Below, piece by piece: positions 11,701-23,889 of a stretch of DNA of 64,000 nt (positions within the stretch are counted from its first letter, which is position 1; each line of letters begins with the position of its first letter). The translations under genes were made by a program, and so were the position numbers. Source of the stretch: Phycomyces nitens (taxonomy: Eukaryota; Mucoromycota; Mucoromycetes; Mucorales; Phycomycetaceae); NCBI GenBank assembly GCA_022702545.1, contig JAHRBC010000004.1:2170001-2234000 (forward strand), given 5' to 3'. Under the pieces are notes generated by a model. It was given only the letters and a program-made list of their open reading frames with translations. It had not been told where the DNA came from and searched no databases.

Positions 11701-12384
11701 TATTTTTGGGTTGGGTGAGATCCAAACAGCAGTGTTATGCGCCTACCTAAAGTCTAGTTTGTAATCTGATTGGTTTCGATTGGCTCGGTCAATGTTGGCC
11801 CTGGTAAACTCGGTGGCAAACACTTGAAGGATCTGATGGACCAATTGGTTCCTGGAGATGATTTAGGGTAAGGACGCAGGAGCAGGAGCAGGCTGGTTAC
11901 CTAGAGTGTTGGCTGGGATGATATGAGCAATAGAATGATTGGCTTTGTAGCATCTGTTACCCTATGCTGATTTGGATTGCTGCAGCATTGTAGCCTTTTG
12001 GGCTGTTAACAATCGATTGGATCCGAGCGTATCTTTACCATCCAAGGCAAGCCTAACTAGCTGCCGTACGTCTTTTGATGCATCTGTGCCGTCATTGTTC
12101 ACCAAACACCTTGAAAAATAGCATGTATGGCTCCAGACAAGAACGTTAATTAGGCCAAACAGATCATTTTCTATATCTCTTTGGGACTCACTCTCTGCAT
12201 ACACCCGATGGTCCAGGCGGCTCTTTTAGAAGAAATGAATACAACAAGCACAAGACAATATCTGACAGGAACCTTTAAGGGTAAGGACTGGTGGGACATG
12301 GCTCTGAAATGCAATGATCTTTGGCAGGGCTGATGCTAGACTAGGATGGACAATGGCAATGACCGAGAGTGGTATGATGTTCAT
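8732..12384 (-). CDS. Large multi-exon coiled-coil protein, unknown function
   Basis: A series of minus-strand exons from a likely start at 12384 (MNIIPLSVIAIVHPSLASAL) to a stop at 8732. The N-terminal third is not coiled coil and includes RECLVNNDGTDASKDVRQL and a block ending KQPQRYSWVLQLRITDEADV, which could be a globular or HEAT-like region. From about 10900 down to 9200 the exons encode long heptad-rich helices, for example QREQLEIQLECISHNLKVQT, LQTLQLEMQDRE, and REIELKSAGIKREYKLVEAK. The C-terminus (8732-9150) is disordered with a basic end, KKRKLNTVGLLSKENRP, that could be a nuclear localisation signal. Overall architecture is globular head, long coiled coil, disordered basic tail, as in cytoskeletal, spindle-pole or centromere proteins, but no family was recognised. 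Introns carry microsatellites. Individual splice sites are not all resolved. Confidence 0.6.
9232..9298. repeat. GAT/AAT trinucleotide plus AT microsatellite (intronic)
   Basis: A run of GATGAT/AATGAT units followed by an AT run, in an intron of the coiled-coil gene. Translated naively it gives a poly-Ile tract, an artefact of reading through the intron. Confidence 0.8.
11215..11275. repeat. AT-rich inverted repeat (hairpin-forming)
   Basis: Alternating AT blocks separated by CTTC and GAA form a near-perfect palindrome within an intron of the coiled-coil gene. Confidence 0.7.
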
Positions 12385-12960
12385 TGCACAAAAAGGTAGA
12401 AAAGGATGGACAAGAAATGATACGTCATTAGACTTGTGATGACTTGATGATTCCCCAAACCAGGTACTCGGGATTTCCTATAGATAAAAATATTATAGTA
12501 GTTTGTCAAAATGGAAATAAATTAAGCCAAATTGATTTGAATTTGTTTCAATTTAAATGATAAAATGATAAAATTTGATGAGCACTGTCACATGATTGTC
12601 GATTGTCGTATTGTGTATTTTTTCAGTGTGCAGACAAGTAATCTTCTTGGCAGCAAGATAGATGATTTATACAAGATAACGGTACAACTGAGCAGCCAGT
12701 GGCGATCTTTGCAGTGTGCAAGGAAAAATAAAAAGAAAAAAAAAGAAAGGTATCTAGGCTTCTTCTGACATGTGCAACTGCTTGCAATAACAGCAGTGTT
12801 GCATCGTGGGTCGTACGCTGTACCAAACAGTGAATCCGTTATGCACTTTTGAGTCTCAGAGCATGTGTCAGTCTGTTATTTAGCAAAGAATAATATACAA
12901 ACACATAAATATTTTTGTATCAATTTTGAATCGGAAAGTTTCGCTAAATACCAAAAAAAA

Positions 12961-13025
12961 ACAACAATAATAATAATAATAATAATAATTATAATTATTA
13001 TTATTATTATAATTATTATTATTAT
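12961..13025. repeat. AAT/ATT trinucleotide palindrome
   Basis: About eight AAT units pass through AATTATAATT into ATT units, then a second TATAATT centre and more ATT. Because AAT and ATT are reverse complements, the array is self-complementary and could extrude as a hairpin. Confidence 0.85.
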
Positions 13026-13402
13026 ATGTGTGTGTATATATATATTTGCCTTTCTGCTTGTTTCTTTTTAAAGACCAGCCAACAGACGTACAATAATATT
13101 AGGAATCTTGTATAAATACACTTGGTCTTTCATTATTCTCGCTTGGCTTTGGCATGTTATTCTTCATGACCTCTTGCTCAATCCACTGCTCTTTAGGGCA
13201 CCAAGACGCTCTCTAGACCGCCGTATCCTTCCTATCCTCTCTTTATGGTCCCCTCCTTTATACGTCCAGAGATACTCCTATCATGACCAGACCAAGAGGA
13301 AGCAGAATATATATATACTTGTCCTGTTCATCCCATTCTTTTTGGTCCACAAATCCCACCTAAAAATTCTCCCAGTGTCTCGGTAACCAATCTCAGTCTA
13401 TC

Positions 13403-13540
13403 AATGATGATGATGATAATAACAACAACGACGACGATGATGATGATGGCCCTGATATTGGGTGGTAGTAGTGGTGGTAGTGGTAGTGATAGTGATAGTG
13501 ATAATGATGATGATGACGACGATGACGATGATGATAATTG
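13403..13540. repeat. GAT/GGT/GAC trinucleotide array
   Basis: A compound trinucleotide microsatellite: ATG/GAT units, then GGTAGT units, then GATAGT and GATGAC units. It is strictly triplet-phased, but no gene model encloses it. Confidence 0.85.
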
Positions 13541-14795
13541 TTCTTTTTCTATGTTTTTTTCTCTTATTCTTATTCTTGATTTCTTTATGCCAATGACGAT
13601 GATGATGTGTACGATTATGCCCTCGATGTATTTCTTTTATGTATTCAGAATAGCCACCCTTTTCCAAACACAAAAATATTTATAAAAAAAATATATATAT
13701 ATATTAAAAAAATCTTACAAAAACAATGAATTATTTTTTATTTTATCAGTAATCATCATGTTAATATGATCACAAAGTTCGGAAGGACGGCGGTTTGTGT
13801 AATGCCATTAGGTTTTGTGCTCTCTGTATGTGAATAATTCTTAATGTCCAAACTGAACTGACTGTTTTTCACATGTCGACACCATCCCAGTCCGCATGGC
13901 CAAGACAAATCCAATAAATGTGAAATGATTTGAATTACCAAATCTTCAAGGCCTCTCTTGCCTGAGGATCACGTCAAAAGGCAACAATCATAGCACGTTT
14001 TTCTTGTAATCCCTTCGCCATCCAAATTGCTTATACCCAAATGGCTTTGCTGGCTGTCATGTGATTTGGGTACAAGACTCTAAAGAAATCTAGATGAATG
14101 ATCTTAGGTACAAGTGTAAAGAAGAACTATCAATGAAGAATCTCACAAGCATTTCCCATCAAACGACAATAACAGCAACAATAACAACAACAAAGACATG
14201 AAACTGTACTTCAAAAATAAAATAAAAGTAACATGGGAATCATGTTCAATTGTTACAAGACAACGCAAAACTCACACACAAAAAAAACGCTATTTATTTT
14301 GACCTTGGTTTTTCCTATTCAAGCCCACCATAGACAACAACAATATACGCACTTGTTAGTCTATCATCAGTTTCAGCAGCAAATTCCATTTGACACAACC
14401 TCCTTCCCTTCCAATGGCCTGTTTTTAAGGCCCATTAATATTTTCAAATGCTAAAAAACACACACACACCAGTGTATCACCAAATGACTGACTTATAGAG
14501 TTGAATAGTCTGTGCACCATTGCTCGACCAAACGACCAACCCATCATACCACACAAAAGATCTCATTGTCAAATCCACACAAATGCACATTGTTGGGGTC
14601 TCTTTTCTATTTGGAATCCTCTCACAATTCGTCCAAACAATCTTGCAATCTAGCAATCTAGCCTGAACAATCAATGGCCAGTGCGGCTCCGGTTGCTTTT
14701 GGGCATTTCGAGGGAATACAATCATTATTAAATCCCTTAACGTGGCATAAATTGAACACTTTTTTTTCTTTTTAATTTTTATTAATAAACAAATT

Positions 14796-17700
14796 CTATT
14801 GTCCAACTCTGTCGATATCAAACCATTCTCCACTCTCCAGTTCAATTGTCTGGACATAGAATTCCCGCAGGCCCTCTACCGCTCGCTCTTCAGTCTGGAT
14901 ACGGACTAGACTTTTCTTTGGTCTTTTGGCCTTTTGCATCCTATCGAGCGCCTGCTGTCTGACAATCGTCTCAAATGAGCCCTGTGGCTCTACAGCCCTA
15001 CCATGTCCACCACAGTTCCGGCGGCGGATAGGTGTCAGCACGAACCCCTCACAGGGATCCACCGGCCTTATCGCACTCTGGGCAGTCTGTCTGGACAGAT
15101 TATATACCATTCTTTAAAACAGCCCAATTCTTACCTTTGCTTGCCCTTGGACCCTTTTGGCTGACCAATAATGTTCGCATCCCAATTGCCCGTTGTCTGG
15201 CTCACCTGAGGTTCTGTCTTGGTGAGCTTTCCCCAGACCGCTTTGGCCGAGCTTTGAGCGATAGCCTCTTCTTCTTGTTGTTGTTGTAACCTACGCCTCT
15301 CCTTTTGGGACACTTTTTTGAGGCCCAATCCTGACTAGATACAACATTAATATCGTCCTACAAACGTCATTTTCACATTCATTCCAACCTTTGGCTGGGT
15401 TGGTGGACTAATACTACTTGACAGATCAATCGTCTGAGGTTCTTGTTCCAGAATTTCCCTTAGTGAGGGTTTGCAAGACCTATAAACAGTTAATGTCATT
15501 ATGTGGCGTCGTACAAATTATTCTTTCTGGCTTACTCAGCCAGCACGCCAACCACAGGCATGGCCCATCCCTGTCGAGAGTGGGACGTTTTTAGATTATT
15601 AGCGATCGCTTCTATTTCGCTCTCAGTCGCACACAGATCCAACCGGACACCTCTTTTCCTTGACTCTCTCTGAGATGACACGTGTGTCTTTGGCTTCTTG
15701 TCTTTGATCGCCAGCGATACCTGACTAGCTAAATTATCAGGCACACACTTCTTTGGATACACGGTCACAAGAATGTCCCTTTGGCTGCTGATAACAGGCA
15801 CATCTTCTAGAGATAGGGCATAAACAGAGGTCGAGAACTCCGGGTCATCCATCTCCCTATCTTGGAAATCCACTCCAGAATCTGTTTGGGTCTCTAGAGA
15901 CCGTCTTTCTCGTGCTTGGCGTTTCTGTACATACTCCTCCAGGTAGCCAACCAGCCTACTGTCGGTGTACTCTAGCATCCTAGGGCACTCGAATCAATAT
16001 TGATGTGTTTTGTGTCTAAAACCCAACCTTACCCACAAGTGACAAATGTCGAAAGGTTGGCACAAATGAACCCAAGACAGTTTTGCCTCAGGTTCTCTGC
16101 GAGACACAGATCTGCCCTTTCCAGTAAGCCCACACATGTCTTTAGGCCAACAAAGTCAGCTAGTGATCGCTCACAAAGTGCCTTTAGTTCTGGCAGGAGC
16201 AATTCGTCAGCGACACAAAGAACCTCTGACAGAAACTCAATCATCTTTTCAGACGTGCTCTTGGCCACATTTCCAAACAGTCGCTCTTCATCGTGGCCTG
16301 TGTAGAGGTAGTCCAGAATGGGCTCCATGACCGCAATCGGGATGTGTCTCAGCTCGACTGGCAGGTGCTTTTGATTCGCCCTCCTTCTCTCCTGCATCCA
16401 CACAGACCCGGGACAGAATAGGGCCTCGAAGAATGGGCACCTTTGTCTAACGATCAATTCATGACAAACCAAAATTCCGTCTTTTAAATTCAACTGGACA
16501 TCTTTGCAAGTTTCGTCTGTCAAGAGACTCTCGACATCTGTCAAGAGGGATGGTTGGGGGGTGTGATTGAAGGACGACTGGGCAGAGTCGAGCAGGATGA
16601 CCAGGTCAAACTGGCTGGCAAGCTCAACCAGGCTTTTCTGGACATCAAGAGGTCGAACCACAGGAATGTCGTTTCCCCGACACAAGGCAGGCGATTGGTA
16701 TTGAGTACTCATTGGATGAGGGTACCTGTCTGAGTACAGGTAATCGACCAATAGCAGGAAGCTTTCCAGGTGGGTATCAATATGAATCTCGGTCCTTGTT
16801 GGATTCTCAATCACAGTCAGTTGAGGGTGGGATGCCTTTTGGTCAATCAGGCCAATAATAAAAGGCCATCGGGTCGAGAGAAAGGATCGGTGAAGATAAA
16901 TGGGCTTATTCTGCACCACAAACACGAGATCCAGGGTATCGTCTCTTGACAAACTCTCCACCGTTCTCCATGCGCCTTGCACAGCTGTCTCGACCTGGCC
17001 GTCGTATTCTCGACACACTTTTGCCCTTGTGTCTTTATTATCCTCATCAGTATCACAGAGTGCCTCTAGTTCATTCCTTTTCTGCTTCTCAAACCTCTCC
17101 ATCTGCTCTTCTAGCCTTTTAGAAGCAACCTTGTGGGGCAGTGCAGAAACCAGGTCATTTGAAAAGTCAGAAATAACAACCTGTTGTTTGTCCACCTTGT
17201 GTTCTGCACATAGGGCAGCAAATGCACCACTTGGATTGGCAAACACATTGATACACCTTTGAAGAGCCTGGATCTTGCTAAACTTGTATTCGCTCCCCTC
17301 GTTTGGCCTGGCTGGAGCGCCAATGTACACTTCCCCACTGGCTGTGCACAAGATGACCTCGCCATTCTGGCCAATGCTAGCCCTTCTTGCCTCTAGATGG
17401 GCCATTCGAGGCGTCCAGACGATCCGAGGAGAGCTCATGGTGACAAGTTTAGTTTTTGAGCGTCCAGGGGCTTCGGTGCTTTCGTTTTGTCGGCGAGTAG
17501 TTGTATTTGAGCAGGTCCAGATGAACACTTCGCCAAGGCTCGAAATAGCACCCATGTGGTCTCCGCCACTGCCGAGCAGTTTGACAATCAGGTTCTTGGA
17601 AGGCTTGTGAACCTCTATTTCGGAAGGAAAGCGTCTCCATGGCAATCTGTGTTCACAGTTAATTCTGGTCATCATTTTTATGTGTATATATTTGGCAAAC

Positions 17701-19015
17701 ATGTACCACCACCACCACCACTCACATCAACTTGTGCTGGCCATAATTGTAGAGAATTATGGCCTGGTTTGTAGAGAACAAGACTGCGGTTGCATAGTCC
17801 TATAAAACCAAGGAGTTGGAATTTTTTATATATACATTCTAATTTTACCAAAACGTACCGTGGCAACCACGTCAATGATCGTGGTAGTAAAGGGAACCTT
17901 TTTAGGGGTAGTTTGACAGACATCGTCGCCCAGACATGAATATCCTATCAGATGATTATTCAAGAGTTAATATAAGATATATATATATATAAAAGATATA
18001 TATATATATATACATAAATGGCAATCCTTACCTAATTGACCTTGGTTGTACCCAAAGGTGTATATATCAGTAAAAGTATAGACGACCGAATGGACACTCG
18101 ATGCTGCTGCTCCAATTATTGGGATTCGTTTCAGGCTAGCGGCCTGGACCTTTCGTGGCACAAGCTGCATGGGTGTCTCGTCTTCTCCAACCTCAGTCTC
18201 GCAGCCTGTGCAATATTCACCTGTAAGCATCCAGATACTCGGTAAACTCTAAATTCCCCAAACACACTGACCCAATTGTCCAAAACGGTTGTTTCCAAAT
18301 GTGATGACATTTCCAGTCTTTGATACCGCAACTGTGTGATCTCTGCCCAGTGCAACCGCCACGATACTCTCTGGCCACTGCATTGCGACCGGTGTCAATT
18401 GTGTGTCGACCAGTTTCCCGGTTCCCAGTCTTCCTCCTCTTCCAAATCCACACAGCAGCAGGTTGTTTCTTGACTCACTGGTCAGAATTGCGGTATGGTA
18501 TTTCGACATTGCCACTGTTCTGATAAGGTACGGTGGTCGTTTGATGATTTCTGGAATCATCTGGGACTCTAGGTTCAGATGCACACGTTCAGGGCGAGTC
18601 TTGTTGTCAGAATCTGGCAGACCAAGCACGTAATTTGTGTTGACTCCCCAGGAATACAGATCGGTACCACCAAAGATTGTCTCAAAATGTTGTTGGGGGT
18701 TTTCCTGAAAGTCCCATTCGACAGTTCTGGGGGCTACTTTGGTCTGAACCATGCGTACGACAGGCAGGGTATCCTTGACTGTCAGGTTATATAGCTCAAA
18801 TGGGCTCAATCCGTCCCAGTCCTACGGCAGAATGTTAGTCACCAATCAGGTTGAATTTTTTTTTTTTTTTTTTTTGGGGGGGGGGGAGGAGGAGGGGGAG
18901 CTTTCTAGTTTCTCACTTTGTCAAGTCTACCTTTATCGATAGGTTACAACCCTCTCTTTGAACCAAAAGCAGTGCAATCTCTATATTCCCCAAATAAAGC
19001 GCTCTAAATAATAAT

Positions 19016-19059
<44 letters not shown>

Positions 19060-19454
19060 TGAGTATCTATCATGGACAGTTTCTGTGCTTATCCTGATTC
19101 ACATACACACACACAAAAAAAGAGGTATTATAAATCCACTTGCCTGTGCAATGCTGTCCATCCACTCTCGGAATCCTGTAGATTGATATTGACCATTGGA
19201 CATTCAATCAGACATTGGGCAATCGATATTCTGTTCCATTGAACTGCGTAATGCAGCGCAGTCTTGCCTCTTGAGGATCGCTTGTTGAGATTATAGTGTT
19301 TCTGTCCGGTTGTCTTTAAATGAATCCGCAGCCATTGTTGATCTTCTTTTGTGACATTGGGCGATTGATTGGTTTTGGTTCCAGGGCCAGCCAAATATCT
19401 CACTAGATCGATATTGTTGTCCTTTACAGCCTTGAAAATCGAAACTGCTGGCAT
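14796..19454 (-). CDS. IBTK: IBTK-like ankyrin-RCC1-BTB-BTB protein (probable CUL3 substrate adaptor)
   Basis: Large multi-exon minus-strand gene starting MPAVSIFKAVKDNNIDLV at 19454. Domains in order: ankyrin repeats (GKTALHYAVQWNRISIAQCL, then SGWTALHR); RCC1-type propeller repeats (TDLYSWGVNTNYVLGL, LLLCGFGRGGRLGTG, NVITFGNNRFGQLG, DIYTFGYNQGQLG, GEVFIWTCSN); a first BTB (LDLVFVVQNKPIYLHRSFLS); a second BTB with the usual D-V...VCHE..V pattern (DVQLNLKDGILVCHELIV); and a C-terminal tail rich in charged residues ending near DIDRVGQ. This order is that of inhibitor of Bruton tyrosine kinase (IBTK) in animals and of related fungal BTB proteins that act as CUL3 ubiquitin-ligase adaptors. Fungi lack BTK, so the name reflects architecture only. 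The tail (KKVSQKERRRLQQQ) is probably a coiled coil or basic linker. Introns are 50-90 nt. Confidence 0.85.
19017..19055. repeat. AT dinucleotide microsatellite (intronic)
   Basis: An uninterrupted AT run in the first intron of the IBTK-like gene. The same intron also holds long T and G homopolymer runs at about 18857-18895. Confidence 0.85.
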
Positions 19455-21366
19455 TTGTAATCTAGATGGCGCAATGCGTGCTTATGATGTCCAAGAAAAT
19501 AATAAATTAACTAATTTAAAGAGAAAGAAAGAGAGAGAGAGAAAGAGAAAGGTGTATGTGGACTTTTTAAAAAAAAAATCCGAAATTTACGGTTGCCTTT
19601 TTTTTATTATTGCTTTAATAATATTGTTATTATTATTATTAGTTCGTTTTAGAGGAAGAAGAAGAAGGGGAAAAAAGTGTTTAAAGTACTACTTTGTGAT
19701 AAGGCATATAGAGATGGCTTATAAACATGGGTCCAAGTATGTAGCATGGCCAATCAAAGATCTTGGTTCATGGACAAAATAAAATAAAATAAAATAAAGA
19801 GATTGCCAAATTGCCAAATACAAAATGTAGAAACTATCAAGAATCTCTTGTTTTGTAAGAAGAAGAAGAAAGAAAGAAAGAAAAGTAACATTTGGTTGAG
19901 AATCCTAATAAATAACTCTACACCTCTTTAACTAGACTAGAACAAAATTGATTCTGTAGATTATATCTAGTCGAAAATATTACCAACATGGGTTTCATTT
20001 ATCAATTGCCAAAAGATAATTTTGATAGAATCTGAATAATTGGATTGAGCAGATGGTTGTACGTTGGTGGTTAGACTGGGCATAAATATCAGTGGATTCT
20101 GGTTGCTGGTATCAAGAGGGTCTATAAACACTGTCTGGTGTTTAGAGCCATGGTTTTTATCGGCAAATCACTTGAATATTTTTTAATAGATATTTGGCCA
20201 TTCTCATGGTATTTATTTCAAAGTAATTGTATAATTGCTGCTTGTACTTTAATTTTTGTTGGAGAGAAATCAAGACATATTGGGTATTATCAGTGTCGAG
20301 TACATGTCTAAACGCAAAAGACATTCTGCCAAGGCACTTTAAATATTTGGACACGATGGATACTAATTTCATAATCGGATTCAAAGTTTAATAATAACAA
20401 TAATAATAATAGATGGTTTGCGCCACAGTCGAGTGGCTCAAATGAGCTGCAGGTCAATAATGCTTATTTCACTAAAAAGTAGCCCAAAGAGTAGTGCAAT
20501 CGTGTAAAGTAATGATTTTTAGCTCTTTATAGAAAGACCGGATACGAAAACAAACTAAGCCACTAAGCGTATAGCACGAGTATTTTGAGGTGATCGCCCA
20601 GACAATAAGCCGACTGTTGAATATGAGTGCCAATACTTTTCTACATAGATATCATGGAATACTTGTTGCCTGGATATTTTGCATTTTGCATTTTTGCAGA
20701 ATTTAATGCTGCTCTGGAATATGAATATTCATCCTTGCCTATTGTTCAATGTCCAGAACCTATTTTTGGGTTTAATGGGAGTGTATCTGAGCTCAAGTGT
20801 GTGTGTGGTACAGAACAAAAGAAAATTCATCTGATGCTGGGTTCAATATTGATGTATGTATATTGAGAGATCAATACTGATACCCTTATTTGCATCTAGG
20901 CTCTTTATTACTCGGCAGCTGCTGTGTAAAGAAGAGGGAACAGAAAGAATCGACTTAATATATATGTATATAAAAATATATATAAAGTAAAGAAGATCGG
21001 CTCGGCTATTAGATTGGGCAAAAAAAAGATGTCTGTGCTTTGTTACAAAATCCAGAAAAACCAAAAAGAAATCAGAAATCATCGTATTTCTGTGGAGCTT
21101 CAAACCTTTTTATTGTTCGAGTCTCGACTTCTTCTTCTCCTCCTACGATCTGTCACACTACATCCCTATGCCTTTTATTCGCTCCAATTGTTTCCAGTCC
21201 AGCTCACTTTTTCCTTTTCAAGGCCACACACACACACACACGCAAACTTCCATGGCGATCCTAAACTCCGTTTATTTTTCTATTTTCTAAAAATTTGTCT
21301 AAATCATATAAAAACCAAGATCAACAAAATCCATACTACCATTTCCAATCTATCCTCATACCCAAA
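19455..21366. other. AT-rich spacer, no confirmed gene
   Basis: 1.9 kb between the IBTK-like start and the acetyltransferase start. A minus-strand frame at 20157-20384 (75 codons, containing SKYLKCLGRMSFAFRHVLD) has plausible composition but no motif or partner exon. A plus frame at 20640-20866 is similarly anonymous. Microsatellites: AATAAA/AAAAT at 19779-19800 and a GAA run near 19858. The segment 21110-21360 is pyrimidine-rich with a CA repeat at about 21224-21242 and probably holds the promoter and 5' UTR of the downstream gene. Confidence 0.5.
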
Positions 21367-22166
21367 ATGCCTGCCCTCATCTCTCACCAAGATCCAGAGC
21401 CTCTCAGTCGCCAGCTCACAGTAACAACAGACCCCACTGTTAGCGTCCGCCATGTAGTAAAAGGTAACAAATTCAACTCTTTAAACAATCTCATTCTCAA
21501 CAATTCTGTTTAGGCGCAATCAAAGAGGCCTCTCATACCCTCACCGAGGCATATTCTTCTGATGCTGTACTAGGCTGGTGTGCCCGCGGCCTGCAGCACT
21601 CCAAGCATGACAGTTTCCTCTACAATGTGTTTAAGAACCTTATTGATAGCTCTAGCATCCAGAGCCGGGACTTTGTGGTCCAGATTGACGGTTGCCAGGG
21701 TGTGTTGGTCTGGTCAAATCAGCCCCAAGGCTGCTCCTGGACTCGTGCAATTGGCACAGTCAAGCTAGCCCGTCTAATCGGCTGGGCTGCTGCTGTACGT
21801 GCATTTGTCAAATTCCAGCCAACTTGCGACAAAATGCGTCGCAAAGTGATGGCCGATTATTCCCAGGACTATATCACAATCGGCTTCCTCGGAGTTCTTT
21901 CGCACCAGCAGCACAAAGGCCTTGGTAGTACACTTCTCCGCCACGTTCTCGAAAAAGCAGATAGTTCGCATTACCCTGTCTATGTCCAGGTCAATCACCT
22001 GGATTCAGTCAAATTTTTCAATCGCTTTGGATTTGTTACCCGGGCAACCGCCCAAGTGAGCCAGACTTCCGGTCTCTCGGTCTATTTCATGGTGCGTGAC
22101 TTTGTAGCACACAGCGAGCCTAAACCGCTTCGAATTCGACCCGGCCGACGCATTTCTTACCAATAA
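21367..22166 (+). CDS. GNAT-family N-acetyltransferase
   Basis: Two exons (21367-21463, 21514-22166) sum to 750 nt, 249 residues. The intron is 50 nt. The protein contains a C-terminal GNAT fold. The acetyl-CoA loop follows strand IGFLGVLSHQQHKGLGSTLL, where Q-x-x-G-x-G is the pyrophosphate-binding motif A. It is followed by a helix, then YVQVNHLDSVKFFNRFGFV, the typical motif B with the N-H-L and F-Y-x-x-x-G-F pattern. The N-terminal part (IKEASHTLTEAYSSDAVLGW) resembles the start of fungal GNATs of the type near toxin-resistance or small-molecule acetyltransferases. The substrate cannot be read from sequence. C-terminal tail RIRPGRRISYQ is basic. Neighbouring genes give no pathway hint. Confidence 0.85.
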
Positions 22167-22323
22167 GAGATCCTATTGATTGTTGGATCAAACAACTTCA
22201 TTTGCACTGTACATAGTCCTGGCATTATCATCAAAAAGTCATCTTATTACAAAATACCCCTTTATGTCTATTCTATACACATTTAATACCACCCAATCCA
22301 TCAATAAATCTTCGTCCTCACTT

Positions 22324-23889
22324 CTAATTAGAAGGCTTGTTAAGCCAAGACAAAACATGCTCATAAGCCGCAAATTGAATGGCCCCTCCTAAAGTGTATA
22401 GTCTGATTTAGGATCTGGATGCCAAGCAATACATTTTTTCAATACTCTTCTTTTTTTTACCTGGAGCAATTCGAATAATACGAAGATAGGATCCCTTGAA
22501 GAACGACAAAAGACCTTCATTTCTGGCCATTTGTCTGATGCAATCCCATGTACTACGATAGGGCCTACCGTCGTCTTGCATTCTTTAAAAAAATGATTTC
22601 ATATCAGCCATCATGGTTAACTAATCGTGTGTTTCCACAAACCTTGTTTTAACTACATCGGGAGGAGAGTTCAAGATAGCAACCAACACATTTGCCAAAC
22701 CCCCGCTAGCCTGAAACGCACATTTTATGCATTGGGACCTTTTTAATAATAAGCTCTAACCGCATATTATACAATCGTTTACCATGTGTTTCCACGGAGA
22801 CAAAGGCTGGTTTGGATCTTCGGAATGTCTCGTGAATAGTGCCTTTATTTCAGTGTAGCCGGAAAACTTGACCAACAGACCTTGATAATAAAGACACGCT
22901 TAGACCAACATCATCAAAAGCACCATTCTTACCCCATGATTGTCTAGCCACTGTAGCAACAAGCCCACTATAGAGAGCACCAAATCTATATAAAGACTTT
23001 TTTAAAAAACAGTTTCCCTTTTATCAGCCAGATTTACCCTTCTTGACGGACAATAATCGATGCAGTGTTGATAAGCCCGTGGTATTTACGCTGATGAGCT
23101 GCATTCATCATATCTGTCTGCTGGCGGACCTTTATCATCTCCAGTGGTGTTACTGAATAGAACGCGATGGGTATATATTTTGACGAATCAGTCTAGCTTC
23201 CTAGCCTTTATCATTCTTGGCATTGTTCGTCTTACCAAGCGTAACGGCCTGAGTGATTCCAGTGCATATCTATGTTTGGATAGCATTTGTGAGATTGGCT
23301 ATCTTATTTATCTGTGTTTGCTATCTGCTTACGCCTGCAAGCCCTGCAGAACTATGCGCAGGAAGAAAGGTTCCTTCGTATTTTTCAAAGATAGGCTTAT
23401 ATAAAGCAAGACCCATGTACTGCAATGATATCCGAGGACCAACAATACACAACACAGGAAAGGTACCCCTGTAAAAGGCTACAAGACAGATGAGAAGCCC
23501 ATGCTTATTGATCAACCTTACCAGAAAACCCTTCTTCTTGCAGGACACGACGAAACGCATTTATAATTCCGTCCTGATAATGGGATGCCAGGCGAATAGA
23601 CTTTTACAAAATGGTTAATATTGTTTTTTTTTTCAACTGCCAAATATCCTTACCTGGAACCGAGTCTTGATAACATCGGTCGGCTAAATCATAGAAAGAG
23701 TTTCATGTCTTGGGTCAAAAAGTCTTCTGGCTCGAGAATCTTACCTGCATGATGACCAACTCCAAGGTTCCAGCTGCTGCTCCAGCTAATGTTGAATTCT
23801 ATACAGGAAACAGGCAAGATCAATATTGATTGGAATCAAAGGCCATTAGACGCGCTTATTACAAACACATTGGATTTCGGTTGTGCCAT
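22324..23889 (-). CDS. Mitochondrial carrier (SLC25 family), probable di/tricarboxylate type
   Basis: Inner-membrane solute exchanger assembled from about ten short exons. It starts MAQPKSNVFNSTLAGAAAGT at 23889 and ends ATYEHVL-like (actual read AAYEHVLSWLNKPSN) at 22324. All three tandem carrier signatures are seen: QPTDVIKTRFQ in repeat 1, a P-x-E-x-x-K-type motif before IKVRQQTDM in repeat 2, and SPPDVVKTRMQ in repeat 3. Each is followed by a typical Q-E-G-F or N-E-G-L block (LQEEGF, VRQEGFGALYSGL, ARNEGLLSFFKGS). The last contact region RIIRIAPGGAIQFAAYE is closest to the succinate-fumarate/citrate carriers (Sfc1, Ctp1), which is why a carboxylate substrate is favoured. Apparent loss of the last helix is resolved by a 70-nt intron inside APG|G. 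Exact substrate is an inference. Confidence 0.8.

Larger units (their letters stand above)
12385..14795. other. Microsatellite-rich spacer
   Basis: 2.4 kb between the coiled-coil gene (which starts here and runs left) and the IBTK-like gene (which ends at 14796). No convincing gene. Contents: an AAT/ATT palindrome at 12961-13025; a more GC-balanced island at about 13085-13400 with a TATAAATA box; a GAT/GGT/GAC trinucleotide array at 13403-13540; and AT runs near 13690. Reading frames through the trinucleotide array give poly-Asp/Ser or poly-Met/Thr and should not be called proteins. Confidence 0.6.

Noticed and set aside
13404..13685. Open frames of poly-Asp/Ser (plus) and His/Thr-rich (minus)
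   Set aside because: They follow from a triplet microsatellite lacking stops on both strands; no splice context or conserved block.
22380..22500. Apparent truncation of the mitochondrial carrier before its sixth helix
   Set aside because: A phase-correct intron inside the APGG codons restores the last helix (AIQFAAYEHVLSW).
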